Assembly: GCF_026229185.1 (NCBI RefSeq)
Contig: NZ_JAGGJA010000014.1
Coordinates: 1 to 64,000, forward strand
Direction: 5' to 3'
DNA length: 64,000 nt
Source of the DNA: Fodinibius salsisoli
GTDB lineage: Bacteria > Bacteroidota > Rhodothermia > Balneolales > Balneolaceae
Shown here: in pieces, positions 35,200-44,212 of the stretch
How the letters are laid out: every line of letters starts with the position of its first letter
Numbering within the stretch: the first letter of the stretch is position 1
Notes under the pieces: model-generated
Told to the model about the DNA's origin: nothing
The model's input: the letters and a program-made list of their open reading frames with translations, nothing else
Database searches by the model: none
Program-made: the position numbers and the translations under genes

Positions 35200-36207
35200 A
35201 TGAGCAATAAGTCCAAATATTCATTTGTAGCCATAGTGTTAATCCTTGTCGCTATTCTTGGCTATCATTACTATGCGGCATCGCAGGCCGAGCAACAGAT
35301 CAGGGCGCTGATTGAAGAACAGACTGCTGAAGCCGGCTCTATTTCCGTTCAGTATTCTGACCTGGATGTCACCCCCTTTACAGGTAAGGTCCGGTTCCAG
35401 GATTTAACTATCATCTTTGGCAATCATATAGAACGAGCCAAAGAGCTCACGGTTGATCTTTCCTATTTGGATGTCTTAGGCATTTATATTGGGGGAACGG
35501 AATATGGTCTTGAGCATATGCATTCCGCCGATGCTTTTCTCTCCAACCCATCCTATGTTAATAAAGAAAGCCTCCGACAGGTTGCTGCTGACAGTCTTCA
35601 AATCCGTTTTAACGGGCAGGCACTGGATGGTATTCGGGCAGCCATCACGGATACTGTTTTTACCGAAAATCAAAAACTTCATCTAAATGGCAGGAGGCTA
35701 CGGCTTCAACTTCCCAAAACGTCTGTCACAAATTTTAAAGCTCAGACCTTCAATTATACTGGTTCAATACCTGCTGGAGAAGATAGTTTTTGGGAAGAAG
35801 GGACCCATGAAGTTTCCATGGATTCGCTGACGGTTACCCCGGCAGTATCTTTTCAGAACAGCTATGGATTCTTTATCCAGGGCTTTGGATATGCAACAGA
35901 TGCTATTCCCTTCCAGTCGGCTGGTTTTAGCTCCACACCGCAGCCTCAGCCCGGTGTACTGCAATTCACCTCTAATTTAAAATCAGAGCTTGCTCTTGTT
36001 TCGGCAGAAGGCCTGTTAACGCTTAGAGAACCCCTTGGGAACTCTCCCCTGGAAGAAACGACTGTTACCGTCTCCGACTTTTCACCTTCCTTCCAGAAAG
36101 TCTTAGCAAATATTGAAAAACTTCTTTCCATCTCTCTGCCCCGTAAAGATAACGGGATTTTTATTCGCCTTAGAGGGACGTTATCAAATCCTGTTACCGC
36201 ACAATAG
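35200..36207 (+). CDS. Membrane-anchored periplasmic protein, function unknown
   Basis: 335 residues: a short cytoplasmic start, a single transmembrane helix at about residues 7-24 (FVAIVLILVAILGYHYY), then a large exported domain. The exported part has alternating beta-strand character, with VQYSDLDVTPFTGKVRFQDLTI near residue 50. That segment resembles the opening strands of AsmA- or DUF748-like envelope proteins, which start with a transmembrane helix and a GxVxFxDLxI motif. I would not go beyond that resemblance. No catalytic motif is evident. It is 21 bp downstream of hisS and has no partner downstream. Confidence 0.65.
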   Translation: MSNKSKYSFVAIVLILVAILGYHYYAASQAEQQIRALIEEQTAEAGSISVQYSDLDVTPFTGKVRFQDLTIIFGNHIERAKELTVDLSYLDVLGIYIGGTEYGLEHMHSADAFLSNPSYVNKESLRQVAADSLQIRFNGQALDGIRAAITDTVFTENQKLHLNGRRLRLQLPKTSVTNFKAQTFNYTGSIPAGEDSFWEEGTHEVSMDSLTVTPAVSFQNSYGFFIQGFGYATDAIPFQSAGFSSTPQPQPGVLQFTSNLKSELALVSAEGLLTLREPLGNSPLEETTVTVSDFSPSFQKVLANIEKLLSISLPRKDNGIFIRLRGTLSNPVTAQ

Positions 36208-36280
36208 CCTCCTTATCTCTCTCGGCGTTTAAATAATCTAAGGTACAACGCTTCCCCGCTCATCTTTACAGCAATAAAAA

Positions 36281-36306
36281 GGGACGGCCTGAAAACAAGC
36301 CGTCCC
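36281..36306 (-). terminator. Rho-independent terminator of nhaA
   Basis: A GC-rich 8-bp stem GGGACGGC/GCCGTCCC with a 10-nt loop. On the minus strand it is followed by TTTTTA, placing it just after the nhaA stop. The plus-strand side lacks a T-run. Confidence 0.8.
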
Positions 36307-36341
36307 TGAAACTGTGATATTTCTTTATGTGAAGTCTTACC

Positions 36342-37706
36342 TTAGCCAGGCTGAACTTCTGTTTCATTTCCCTCAGGTACATCAAAAGGCTGTTGGGTAT
36401 CAGCGCCATATTCTGGCTGACGGCTAAGCACAAAGTATCCAAGCAGACCACTTACAAGGGATCCCAACAAAATACCAATTTTACCAAACTCCAAATGTTC
36501 AAAGTCTGTAAACGAGAGGTTGGCAATAAACAGCGACATCGTAAATCCTATTCCTGCGAGCAGCGCTACTCCATAGACCGTCTTCCAGGTTTCCTTATTA
36601 TCAACCAGATCGGTTAAGCCCAGCTTGGTGAGAATCCATGTAAAACCAAGGATACCGATCTGTTTACCAACAAAAAGCCCAACGGCAACGCCCCACGTCA
36701 ACGGAGATACAAAGGCATGCCCTACCACCTCCGGATCAAAAACGACGCCGGCATTAGCAAAAGCAAAGACAGGCATAATCAAGAAATAAACCGAAAAGTG
36801 AAGCTTGTGCTCAAGCCTGTGTAAAGGAGATTCGGCATGTGTGACCGTCTCTTCCATATGATGCAGGGCCTGCCCCTTTGTGACGGGCATATCATCATCT
36901 GCAGCCTGTTTGAACAAGTCGAAACCTTCTTGAGCGTACTCTTTGAGCTTATCCAGGCTCCATCCACGGCTGGCAGGGATGACAAACCCTAATACTACGC
37001 CGGCTATTGTAGCATGGATGCCCGATTTTAAAACGGCCCACCACATGATAAATCCAATAACCATATAAATAGAAATCTTATTGACTCCCCTATAGTTCAG
37101 TAACAACAATACCAGCAAACAAATACCGGCAATGCCTAACGCCACCATGCTGATAGATTCGGTGTAAAAGAACGCAATCACCAGTACAGCAATCAAGTCA
37201 TCAACAACAGCAATGGCAGTCACAAAGACTTTCGCCCATACCGGCACACGCGTTCCAAGCAGAGCAACAACCCCAATGACGAAAGCAATATCGGTAGCCA
37301 TCGGTATCGCCCAACCGCTCATATTTTCAGTTCCCGCATTAAAACCCCAGTAAATGAGGGCTGGTAACATAGCCCCGCCGACGGCTGCTACAGCAGGTAA
37401 TAATGCCGATTGTACGGTTGAAAGTTCACCATATTTCAATTCACGTTTGATTTCTAATCCAACCAGTAGAAAAAAGACGGCCATCAGACCATCATTAATC
37501 CAATGGTGAACCGATTCATCTATGGTAAGGTCACCAACCCCCAATTGGATATGCATTTCCAAAAGATGATGATACAATTCATAAAGAGGGCTATTGGCCA
37601 CAATCAACGCAAGAATGGTCGCAAACATGAGCATCATTCCTGCCGCTGAGTCTTTTCTAAAGAAACCGGTTATTCTGTTAATTATAGTATTGCTATTATC
37701 TGCCAC
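36342..37706 (-). CDS. nhaA: Na+/H+ antiporter NhaA
   Basis: A 454-residue inner-membrane antiporter with about 12 transmembrane segments, exchanging two protons for one Na+ (or Li+) in E. coli. The family landmarks are present: GLEIKRELKYGELS near residue 83, IPMATDIAFVIGVVALLG with its buried aspartate, and AIAVVDDLIAVLVIAFF with the double aspartate of the ion site. A hydrophilic insertion near residues 265-305, rich in Asp, Glu and His, links the two halves; the C-terminal tail is also acidic. Length is longer than E. coli NhaA (388) but normal for this group. Divergent from a CPA-type antiporter. Confidence 0.95.
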   Translation of the reverse strand: MADNSNTIINRITGFFRKDSAAGMMLMFATILALIVANSPLYELYHHLLEMHIQLGVGDLTIDESVHHWINDGLMAVFFLLVGLEIKRELKYGELSTVQSALLPAVAAVGGAMLPALIYWGFNAGTENMSGWAIPMATDIAFVIGVVALLGTRVPVWAKVFVTAIAVVDDLIAVLVIAFFYTESISMVALGIAGICLLVLLLLNYRGVNKISIYMVIGFIMWWAVLKSGIHATIAGVVLGFVIPASRGWSLDKLKEYAQEGFDLFKQAADDDMPVTKGQALHHMEETVTHAESPLHRLEHKLHFSVYFLIMPVFAFANAGVVFDPEVVGHAFVSPLTWGVAVGLFVGKQIGILGFTWILTKLGLTDLVDNKETWKTVYGVALLAGIGFTMSLFIANLSFTDFEHLEFGKIGILLGSLVSGLLGYFVLSRQPEYGADTQQPFDVPEGNETEVQPG

Positions 37707-37760
37707 TGTCTTAGGTCTTAAAAATTCAATATTCTCTTAGTTCGGCTAATCTGTGAATAT

Positions 37761-37815
37761 GGTGCCAAGGCACCGATATTAGGGTTTTTCTCATTTTAAT
37801 CGACTTAATATCGGT
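37761..37815. promoter_or_regulatory. Overlapping inverted repeats between nhaA and the CPA antiporter
   Basis: Two dyads overlap by three bases. GGTGCC/GGCACC with a 2-nt centre is at 37761-37774. ACCGATATTA/TAATATCGGT is at 37772-37781 and 37806-37815, 24 bp apart. A TAnnTTTG match (TACTTTTG, 37825-37832) follows on the plus strand. The block lies 55 bp upstream of nhaA and about 285 bp upstream of the CPA gene, within a 394-bp interval (37707-38100) where I see no gene. It may be an operator for both, or a leader RNA of nhaA. Confidence 0.4.
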
Positions 37816-38100
37816 AACTTGATATACTTTTGAAAGAACTTCCTCTGCTATTTTACCATCAGCGTATTACAATAGATGGGGCTCAGGAAGCTTTAAATAA
37901 AAAACCATATTTTCATCCTGTTCGTAGAATGATCTGAAAGAACCTTTAAAGGAATTAGAATTGCAAGAAAAGCTGACCTTTTTTAACATTTTTTTCACAA
38001 ATGTTTTCCCAGATTTCTTTTCATATAAAGGTCAACCTTTTCTTTGAATTAAATATGGTTTGCTTATTTTTCTACCGATTTAGAAATAGCAACAACAGAA

Positions 38101-39957
38101 GTGATAAATTCGCCTATGGGTGAACATTTTTTAATTGGCATCGTTTGTGTAATACTTTTTGGAGTTGGCTCGCAATGGATAGCCTGGAAAACAAAATTGC
38201 CGGCCATCCTATTACTCCTTGTCGCTGGTATTATTGCGGGCCCCATTACCGGCCTGTTAGATCCAGATGCTTTGATGGGCAATTTACTTGCTCCTTTTGT
38301 ATCTATTTCTGTTGGCATTATCTTATTTGAAGGAGGTCTCAGCCTTCGTTTTTCCGAGCTCCGCAACATCGGCGGGGCGATTATCAAACTTGTAAGTGTG
38401 GGGGTGGTGCTCACCTGGATTATTAGTACCCTATCCGCATTTTATCTGTTTGACATGAACATTCAGCTCGCTGTATTGCTGGGAGCCATCCTGGTTGTCA
38501 CGGGGCCTACCGTTATCATTCCTCTTCTGCGGCAAGTGCGACCTACCGGACAGGTAAGTTCCGTGCTTCGGTGGGAAGGTATTGTCATTGATCCGATCGG
38601 TGCGATGCTAACGGTTCTGGTCTTTGAAGTGATTATTGCCGGTGGACTCTCAGAAGGAATCAGCCTGGCACTGTCCAGTATTTTCAAAACGGTCTTTTTT
38701 GGATCATTAGTAGGGTTAGCCGGCGCCGGAATTATCTACATCCTGTTAAAACGCTATTTACTGCCAGACTTCCTTCAAAACCCGGTAACGCTGATGATCG
38801 TGCTTGTCGTCTTTGCGGTCTCCAATACTCTTCAACACGAATCGGGATTATGGGCTACTACCGTGATGGGAATAGCCCTTGCCAATCAAAAATCGGCTCG
38901 CATTCACCATATTGTTGAGTTTAAAGAAAACCTTCGTCTGCTGCTCCTTTCCGCGCTTTTTGTACTATTAGCGGCCCGTGTAGAGCTGGCAAACCTTATT
39001 GGCAGTTTAAACTGGCAAATCTTAGCCTTCTTGCTGATCCTCATTTTTGTAGCACGGCCACTCAGCGTTTATCTTTCAACTATTGGATCGCAGCTCAATA
39101 ACCGGGAAAAACTTTTCCTGAGCTGGATGGCTCCCCGTGGTGTTGTAGCCGCCTCTATTTCTTCACTATTTGCTTATGAACTGGTGCAGAATGGCTATGC
39201 TGAAGCAGGACAATTAGTACCCATCGTATTCATTATCATTATCAGTACGGTAGCTATTTATGGACTTTCCGCCTCAAAAGTAGCTCGTTACCTGGGGGTA
39301 GCAAAACCAACACCCCGGGGATTTTTGATGATTGGTGCCCACCAATGGGCCCGAGATATTGCAGAGTTGCTGCATGATAAAGGATTTAAAGTCCTGTTGG
39401 CCGACTCTAACTGGTCTAATATTAATAAGGCACGCAAAATGGGATTAAAAACCTATTATGGAAACGTGCTTTCGGAATATGCCATAGATGAAATAAATTT
39501 GGATGGCATTGGCAAACTCTTGGCATTGACGCCTAATGACGAAGTTAACTCTTTAGCGGTAATTCGATATAAGGAAATTTTCGGCACATCAGAAGTTTTT
39601 CAGCTTGCTGCGGCTACCAAAGCTAAACGAGCCGATCAAGAGGTTCCCGATAACTTAAGTGGACGTATTCTTTTTGATGAGAATCTAAATTTTGATAACA
39701 TCTCCACCGCCCTTAAAAAAGGCGCTGAGTTAGAGCTTGTTGAAATAGAACAAACCCTCACACAAGAAGAGTTTGATCATAAAATAAAACACCTTACCCC
39801 TCTCTTCCTGATCAAAGCTACGCAAGAAATCAGGCCTTATACCGTTGATTTCGCCCCCCTCCCCGGCGAAGGAGATACGCTCATATGCCTTGGCAAAATA
39901 GAGGACAGTTATATAACGGGTTCAAAACAAGTACAGGGTCAGTCTGTGCAAAACTAA
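38101..39957 (+). CDS. CPA-type Na+(K+)/H+ antiporter with TrkA-N domain
   Basis: A 618-residue cation:proton antiporter. About 12 transmembrane helices occupy residues 5-400, with the CPA core motifs ISVGIILFEGGLSL and LLGAILVVTGPTVIIPLL, and WEGIVIDPIGAMLTV holding the paired polar and acidic ion-site residues. A cytoplasmic Rossmann-like RCK/TrkA-N segment follows (FLMIGAHQWARDIAELLHDKGFKVLLADSN, about 405-435), so transport is probably gated by a nucleotide or other ligand. The open frame starts with GTG; an ATG five codons in may be the true start. Divergent from nhaA, the two presumably share pH or sodium homeostasis. Confidence 0.87.
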   Translation: MINSPMGEHFLIGIVCVILFGVGSQWIAWKTKLPAILLLLVAGIIAGPITGLLDPDALMGNLLAPFVSISVGIILFEGGLSLRFSELRNIGGAIIKLVSVGVVLTWIISTLSAFYLFDMNIQLAVLLGAILVVTGPTVIIPLLRQVRPTGQVSSVLRWEGIVIDPIGAMLTVLVFEVIIAGGLSEGISLALSSIFKTVFFGSLVGLAGAGIIYILLKRYLLPDFLQNPVTLMIVLVVFAVSNTLQHESGLWATTVMGIALANQKSARIHHIVEFKENLRLLLLSALFVLLAARVELANLIGSLNWQILAFLLILIFVARPLSVYLSTIGSQLNNREKLFLSWMAPRGVVAASISSLFAYELVQNGYAEAGQLVPIVFIIIISTVAIYGLSASKVARYLGVAKPTPRGFLMIGAHQWARDIAELLHDKGFKVLLADSNWSNINKARKMGLKTYYGNVLSEYAIDEINLDGIGKLLALTPNDEVNSLAVIRYKEIFGTSEVFQLAAATKAKRADQEVPDNLSGRILFDENLNFDNISTALKKGAELELVEIEQTLTQEEFDHKIKHLTPLFLIKATQEIRPYTVDFAPLPGEGDTLICLGKIEDSYITGSKQVQGQSVQN

Positions 39958-40115
39958 ATATAAATACTTCTCCGCTGTAACTTTTTCTTACATTTGCTGG
40001 TATACATTTAATAGAATACGAAAAGTACAGATCAGCAGTCGCTTTTTTTATATATTTTTTAACATCATTGTGTTGTCTTAGTTTATATTGCATGTGTAAA
40101 TAAAATTTTACTGCC

Positions 40116-41165
40116 ATGCTTAAATATATCAGCCTCATATTGTTTCTGGTAGTTACTGTCGGGAGTATCTCTTGTAGCAGCTCGCAAAGAACGGCTCGTT
40201 CGGTGTCTTCATCGCCTCAATCTAAGGCATCCTCATCGGATGGCTATACTACCGCTTTTCCTCATCAGGATATCTCGGCCTCCCTGCAAGAAGCCCAAAA
40301 AGCTATGGTCCGACTTATTACGTCGGTATTTTATAACACCTACTCTTTCGATGATGCTCGTGTCCGGTTAGCTGATATCCGGACCAACCGCCCCTCTGAT
40401 ATTGCCTCCGATCAATTTTCAAGCGAAGAGAGTACAGCCGGCACTTCGGTAATGTTAGACTTAAACAACAATGGTGATGCCCTGCTTATCACTTGTGAGC
40501 ATGTTGTTACCGCCCCGGATACTATCATTTCCTATTTTGATGGAGATGACCTTCCGGCAAATACTTTTATTAAGTCTATCAGTATTAAAAGGAGCCAAAG
40601 TAATCTTATTTTCATACCAGGACAACTGAGTACGTTTGAAGTGATCGCATCAAACTCACTGACAGACATTGCGCTGCTAAAAACTAATATTAACAGGGAA
40701 GCGCGCAAAGAGTATCAACCACTCCCATTTTCAATGGGCCGCAGTGATCGCCTGCAGTTAGGTTCATTCCTGTATATTTTGGGCTATCCCAAAGGCTTTC
40801 CCATGATTACAAGAGGTGTTGTTAGTACCAAAGGCCTTCCACCCCATCGATTTTTTATTATCGATGCCCTCTTCAATCCCGGTATAAGTGGGGGATTGGT
40901 AATAAGCAGCAACGATAATTTTAACAATTTCGAATGGGTAGGGTTAGCCCGCTCAGCCACAGCATCCAGAGAACAGGTTTTGGTCCCCTCCCCCAACAGT
41001 GAAGATGAAAACAAAAATATATTACGGCCTTACAGAAACCAGATCTACATCGATCAAAAGCACCGAATATCTTATGGTATTACCCAAGCTGTTCCCATCG
41101 ATGAAATCCGTTCTTTCATTGACGAAAATCGGGGGCTTATCAGAAGACATGGGTTCAATTACTAA
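40116..41165 (+). CDS. Trypsin-like serine protease lipoprotein
   Basis: A 349-residue protein beginning with a lipoprotein signal (VVTVGSISCSSS; lipidated Cys about residue 20). The chymotrypsin-fold triad is recognisable: His in ITCEHVV, Asp in LTDIALLK, Ser in NPGISGGLV. This suggests an active Trypsin_2/HtrA-like protease without a PDZ domain. The residue before the serine is Ile where most relatives have Asn (GNSGG). It would face the periplasm, anchored by lipid. It runs tail to tail into the PBP4 gene with a 4-bp overlap of stop codons. Confidence 0.78.
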   Translation: MLKYISLILFLVVTVGSISCSSSQRTARSVSSSPQSKASSSDGYTTAFPHQDISASLQEAQKAMVRLITSVFYNTYSFDDARVRLADIRTNRPSDIASDQFSSEESTAGTSVMLDLNNNGDALLITCEHVVTAPDTIISYFDGDDLPANTFIKSISIKRSQSNLIFIPGQLSTFEVIASNSLTDIALLKTNINREARKEYQPLPFSMGRSDRLQLGSFLYILGYPKGFPMITRGVVSTKGLPPHRFFIIDALFNPGISGGLVISSNDNFNNFEWVGLARSATASREQVLVPSPNSEDENKNILRPYRNQIYIDQKHRISYGITQAVPIDEIRSFIDENRGLIRRHGFNY

Positions 41166-42562
41166 AATTGTTGATGAATAAACCACAATACTTTTTCCAT
41201 TTCTCTCTTCACCATAGATGAAGAACCAACATAATGGTTGTTCATAAAGCTAAACAAAAGTTTGTTGCCGCTCTCTGTTAGGATATAACCACTCAAACAA
41301 TGATTATTGCTCAGCGTGCCTGTCTTCGCAAATATATAAGGTGGGCCTCCGTCACGAGCGCCATACCAGTGCCTGATCGTTCCCTTTTCGCCCCCTATCG
41401 CTAATAGCTCAAATAAGTTCTTGTCAGATTTAAATTCTTTATCAATCTGCTGCAGCAACCAAATCATACTGCGAGGGGTAAACATATTGTACCGCGAAAG
41501 CCCGGAGCCATCCACCCACTGCGGCTCATCCGGCATTCCTGAAAGATGAGTCTCTTTCATCGTATCGATCACCGTAGCGGTATTCAGCGGTTTCTCCAGC
41601 TCTGAGGAAGATGCCAGCAGCAGTTGCTCAGCAATAAAATTATCGCTGGGCTGTAGCATCTTCTTATAAAGAGTATCCGCATTAACGCTGTATAATTTTT
41701 GAGGATTCTCCGGCAGTTGCTCTTTAACATACTGCACGGGTTTATCCAGCGTATCGCTCAACATTTCCACAATAAGCTGCGGCGTATAGTGATACGGTTT
41801 ATGGATAGTAAATGTAGAAGTATCGGAGGCCGGCAGATAACGAAAGGTGTTTCTAGAAAATGGACGCTCTAATACCAACTGTCCATTTTGGGCGTCTTTA
41901 GGTGTCCCTTTTTCCAAGTATTCCCGAAACAATGGAGGATTAATATTAAGCCCCGAACTATCCCCGCGGATAGAAGTAGTTGTAACCTCCTGCATCTTGA
42001 ACTCCACCATATTACCATACATAGGAAAGGGCGACTTTTCAGCGGAATAGGCATACTGGTAATCACCCCAAGCCCAACCCGGACCCAATCCCTCATCGCG
42101 ATAGTGGGAATCAGAATAATACAGTTCTTTTGTACTGTTCTTTAGGAATTCAAATATTAATCCGTTATCCAAATCAGATCGCAAGAATGAAGGATCTCCG
42201 GTTCCCCAGAAAACCAGTGAATCTCCCCGTTCAACATATTGCAGGGCCGGCAGCTTCTCGGGTAATAGTTTAAGTCCCGTATAAAAGGTGAAAAGTTTGG
42301 TGTTGGAGGCCGGAGTGAAATACCGGCGCTCGTTCTGAGCATAAATCATGGAATCTACAGCCGGATCATAGAGGGCGAAGCCCGTAAAGTTGCCCGAAAA
42401 AACATCCGAAGTATCAAAAGCCATTGCCAAATTAGTTCTATTCGTGCTCCCGGTTTCTTCCTTCGTCAACCCCTCAGAAGAACGGCAAGACATTATTCCC
42501 AACGTAGCCATGATGGTTAACAAAAGGGCAACAACAGTTCGATTCTTTACGACATCATTCAT
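41162..42562 (-). CDS. D-alanyl-D-alanine carboxypeptidase/endopeptidase, PBP4 type (S13)
   Basis: A 466-residue serine peptidase. The N-terminus is a lipoprotein signal (TLGIMSC). The active serine is at residue 86 in SNTK (SxxK 86-89), SxN is in GSGLSRYN, and KTG is at residues 413-415 in FAKTGTLSNNH. This is the class C PBP4/DacB layout, with the region between SxxK and SxN long enough to hold the extra DacB domains. These enzymes trim stem-peptide D-Ala and cut 4-3 cross-links. It is the last gene of a minus-strand set of four cell-wall enzymes (45418 to 41162). Confidence 0.88.
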   Translation of the reverse strand: MNDVVKNRTVVALLLTIMATLGIMSCRSSEGLTKEETGSTNRTNLAMAFDTSDVFSGNFTGFALYDPAVDSMIYAQNERRYFTPASNTKLFTFYTGLKLLPEKLPALQYVERGDSLVFWGTGDPSFLRSDLDNGLIFEFLKNSTKELYYSDSHYRDEGLGPGWAWGDYQYAYSAEKSPFPMYGNMVEFKMQEVTTTSIRGDSSGLNINPPLFREYLEKGTPKDAQNGQLVLERPFSRNTFRYLPASDTSTFTIHKPYHYTPQLIVEMLSDTLDKPVQYVKEQLPENPQKLYSVNADTLYKKMLQPSDNFIAEQLLLASSSELEKPLNTATVIDTMKETHLSGMPDEPQWVDGSGLSRYNMFTPRSMIWLLQQIDKEFKSDKNLFELLAIGGEKGTIRHWYGARDGGPPYIFAKTGTLSNNHCLSGYILTESGNKLLFSFMNNHYVGSSSMVKREMEKVLWFIHQQF

Positions 42563-42599
42563 TTGATCAGGCGTATATTAGCAGGTCAATAGTTTTATT

Positions 42600-43277
42600 C
42601 TATGGAATCCTATGGATTTGCGTTACAGCGGGTGGACCTTTCAAACCAAGGGCATGAACTTTATGGCGTAGTTTTTCCATGAAACTTTCCCCTGGATCTA
42701 TTTTATCTGTTCGGTATCCCTCATCCCGCTCTTTCCACAAAGCATGTTCTTCAAAAAGCGTATATTCATGGTGACCAATCAGGTATTTTACCGGATGTTT
42801 GTTTGCTAACTTGCGTATCAGCCATGCATTAGCTTCTAACTGGGCAGCTGTAAGCCGTTGCGATTGACTGCCTACATTTTCAATACCTATGGCCGTATGA
42901 TTTAAACCAATGGTATGACGTGCCATTATCGTATCGGGTAGTAATTGAAAAATATCTCCATTTCTCTTTATCAAATAATGTGCCGATACATTCAACACTC
43001 CGGCCCCTTTAATATCAGGACGTGTATTTCTTAAGGTTGGAGGATCAAAGACTTCAAAAGTTTTCTTAAAAGTTGGAATGGCCGTCCAGTGTACAACAAC
43101 CATCTGAGGGGTAATTGTGGGTGTTTGCTGCTGTATTCCGTAATGCTCTTCCAGGTATTGCAAGGAAAGAGCCGTACGTGTGGAATCAAACTGGATGGGT
43201 TTTTGCTCAATATTATGACTCTTACTACAAGAGAGGTAAGCAAGAATAATAAAAATAAGAATCGGTAACTTTTTCAT
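42600..43277 (-). CDS. N-acetylmuramoyl-L-alanine amidase lipoprotein (Amidase_2)
   Basis: A 225-residue zinc amidase. The signal FIILAYLSC ends in a lipobox cysteine at about residue 17. The zinc-ligand region begins MVVVHWTAIPTF near residue 60, continues with AHYLIKRNGDIFQLLPDTIMARHTIGLNHTAIGIENVG, and closes with IGHHEYT, with KIDPGESF at the third-ligand end. Such proteins remove stem peptides from muramic acid or 1,6-anhydromuropeptides. Lipidation would hold it at the periplasmic or outer-membrane face. It is 37 bp upstream of the PBP4 gene in the transcript. Confidence 0.88.
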   Translation of the reverse strand: MKKLPILIFIILAYLSCSKSHNIEQKPIQFDSTRTALSLQYLEEHYGIQQQTPTITPQMVVVHWTAIPTFKKTFEVFDPPTLRNTRPDIKGAGVLNVSAHYLIKRNGDIFQLLPDTIMARHTIGLNHTAIGIENVGSQSQRLTAAQLEANAWLIRKLANKHPVKYLIGHHEYTLFEEHALWKERDEGYRTDKIDPGESFMEKLRHKVHALGLKGPPAVTQIHRIP

Positions 43278-43303
43278 CCCACCTTTAAGCCATGTTATCG
43301 ATT

Positions 43304-44206
43304 TTATAATTTGATGTAATCATAAACCAGCCGAGAAATATCTGCAAAAGCAGACAAAACCTGCTCCCGCGCTGGTGCCTCTTTTGAAAGTAACACAAGC
43401 ACATACCTCCCACCATCCGGCAGAATAATCAATCCAACATCGTGGTTTACTCCCGTAATCCAACCTGTTTTGTGAGCGACTACGACCTCTTCCGGAAGCC
43501 GCGCCGGGATCATCTCGTTAAAATGCTGGTTCTTCAGGATGTCTATCATCGCCTGTGAGGCTTCCTTACTTACAGCTTCCCCCCGACCAAGATGCTCATA
43601 GATAACGGCCTCATCAAAAGCTGTTGTCCGGTTGCTTAATCCCTGCTCATACGCTTTAATGTCCTCAACGCCGCGCAGTACCCGGATACTATCGGCCCCG
43701 TAACTGCGCATCGTTTGGGTAACATTTTGGGCACCTGCTTTTTCAATGAGGATATTGGTCGCCAGGTTGCTACTCATAGTAATCATGTCGTCAATCAGCT
43801 GGCGAATGGTTCGCTTTTGACCAATGGCGTCGTATAATTCACCTTCACTATCGGAACTGATATCCATCTGGTAGATGCTGCTATCGACAATACTTCGGAA
43901 TTCATTAGTAACCACCACCGAATCATCCAGCGAAAACTTTCCCTCTTCTGCCTGCTTAAAGAGCTCCACCATAACCGGCGTCTTCATAGTACTTGCGGCA
44001 TGAAACATTTCGCGCTCGTTGATATAAACCGTTTCGGTACTGTCATCCAGGTTTTTGAACGCAACGGCAAAAGTGCCTTCCAAAGAGTCGAGCCGGACCT
44101 GTATTTCCTGCGCTAACTGTGCGTTTGTTATCACGGAGTCTGACTCTGCGCACGAACTAAATATCACTAAACCAACCAAAGCTGCAATGAGGTTACGAAC
44201 GGTCAT
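43304..44206 (-). CDS. Class A beta-lactamase-related serine hydrolase (lipoprotein)
   Basis: A 300-residue protein with the class A fold signature: S72-T-M-K75 (SxxK), S145-S-N147 (SxN) and H245-KTG (246-248). It has a lipoprotein-type start (LVIFSSCAES). The omega-loop glutamate motif ExxLN of true class A beta-lactamases is not evident; the corresponding area reads GVEDIKAYEQGLSNRTTA. That suggests a cell-wall peptidase-like role or slow acylation rather than drug resistance. Similar genes sit beside NlpC/P60 enzymes in Bacteroidota peptidoglycan recycling loci. It lies 6 bp after the NlpC gene, so they are one transcript. Confidence 0.8.
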   Translation of the reverse strand: MTVRNLIAALVGLVIFSSCAESDSVITNAQLAQEIQVRLDSLEGTFAVAFKNLDDSTETVYINEREMFHAASTMKTPVMVELFKQAEEGKFSLDDSVVVTNEFRSIVDSSIYQMDISSDSEGELYDAIGQKRTIRQLIDDMITMSSNLATNILIEKAGAQNVTQTMRSYGADSIRVLRGVEDIKAYEQGLSNRTTAFDEAVIYEHLGRGEAVSKEASQAMIDILKNQHFNEMIPARLPEEVVVAHKTGWITGVNHDVGLIILPDGGRYVLVLLSKEAPAREQVLSAFADISRLVYDYIKL

Positions 44207-44212
44207 TGGGTA

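Noticed and set aside
43304-44206. A clinically relevant beta-lactamase
   Set aside because: The SxxK, SxN and KTG boxes fit, but the ExxLN glutamate motif is not evident and the setting is cell-wall turnover, so I kept the neutral serine hydrolase call.
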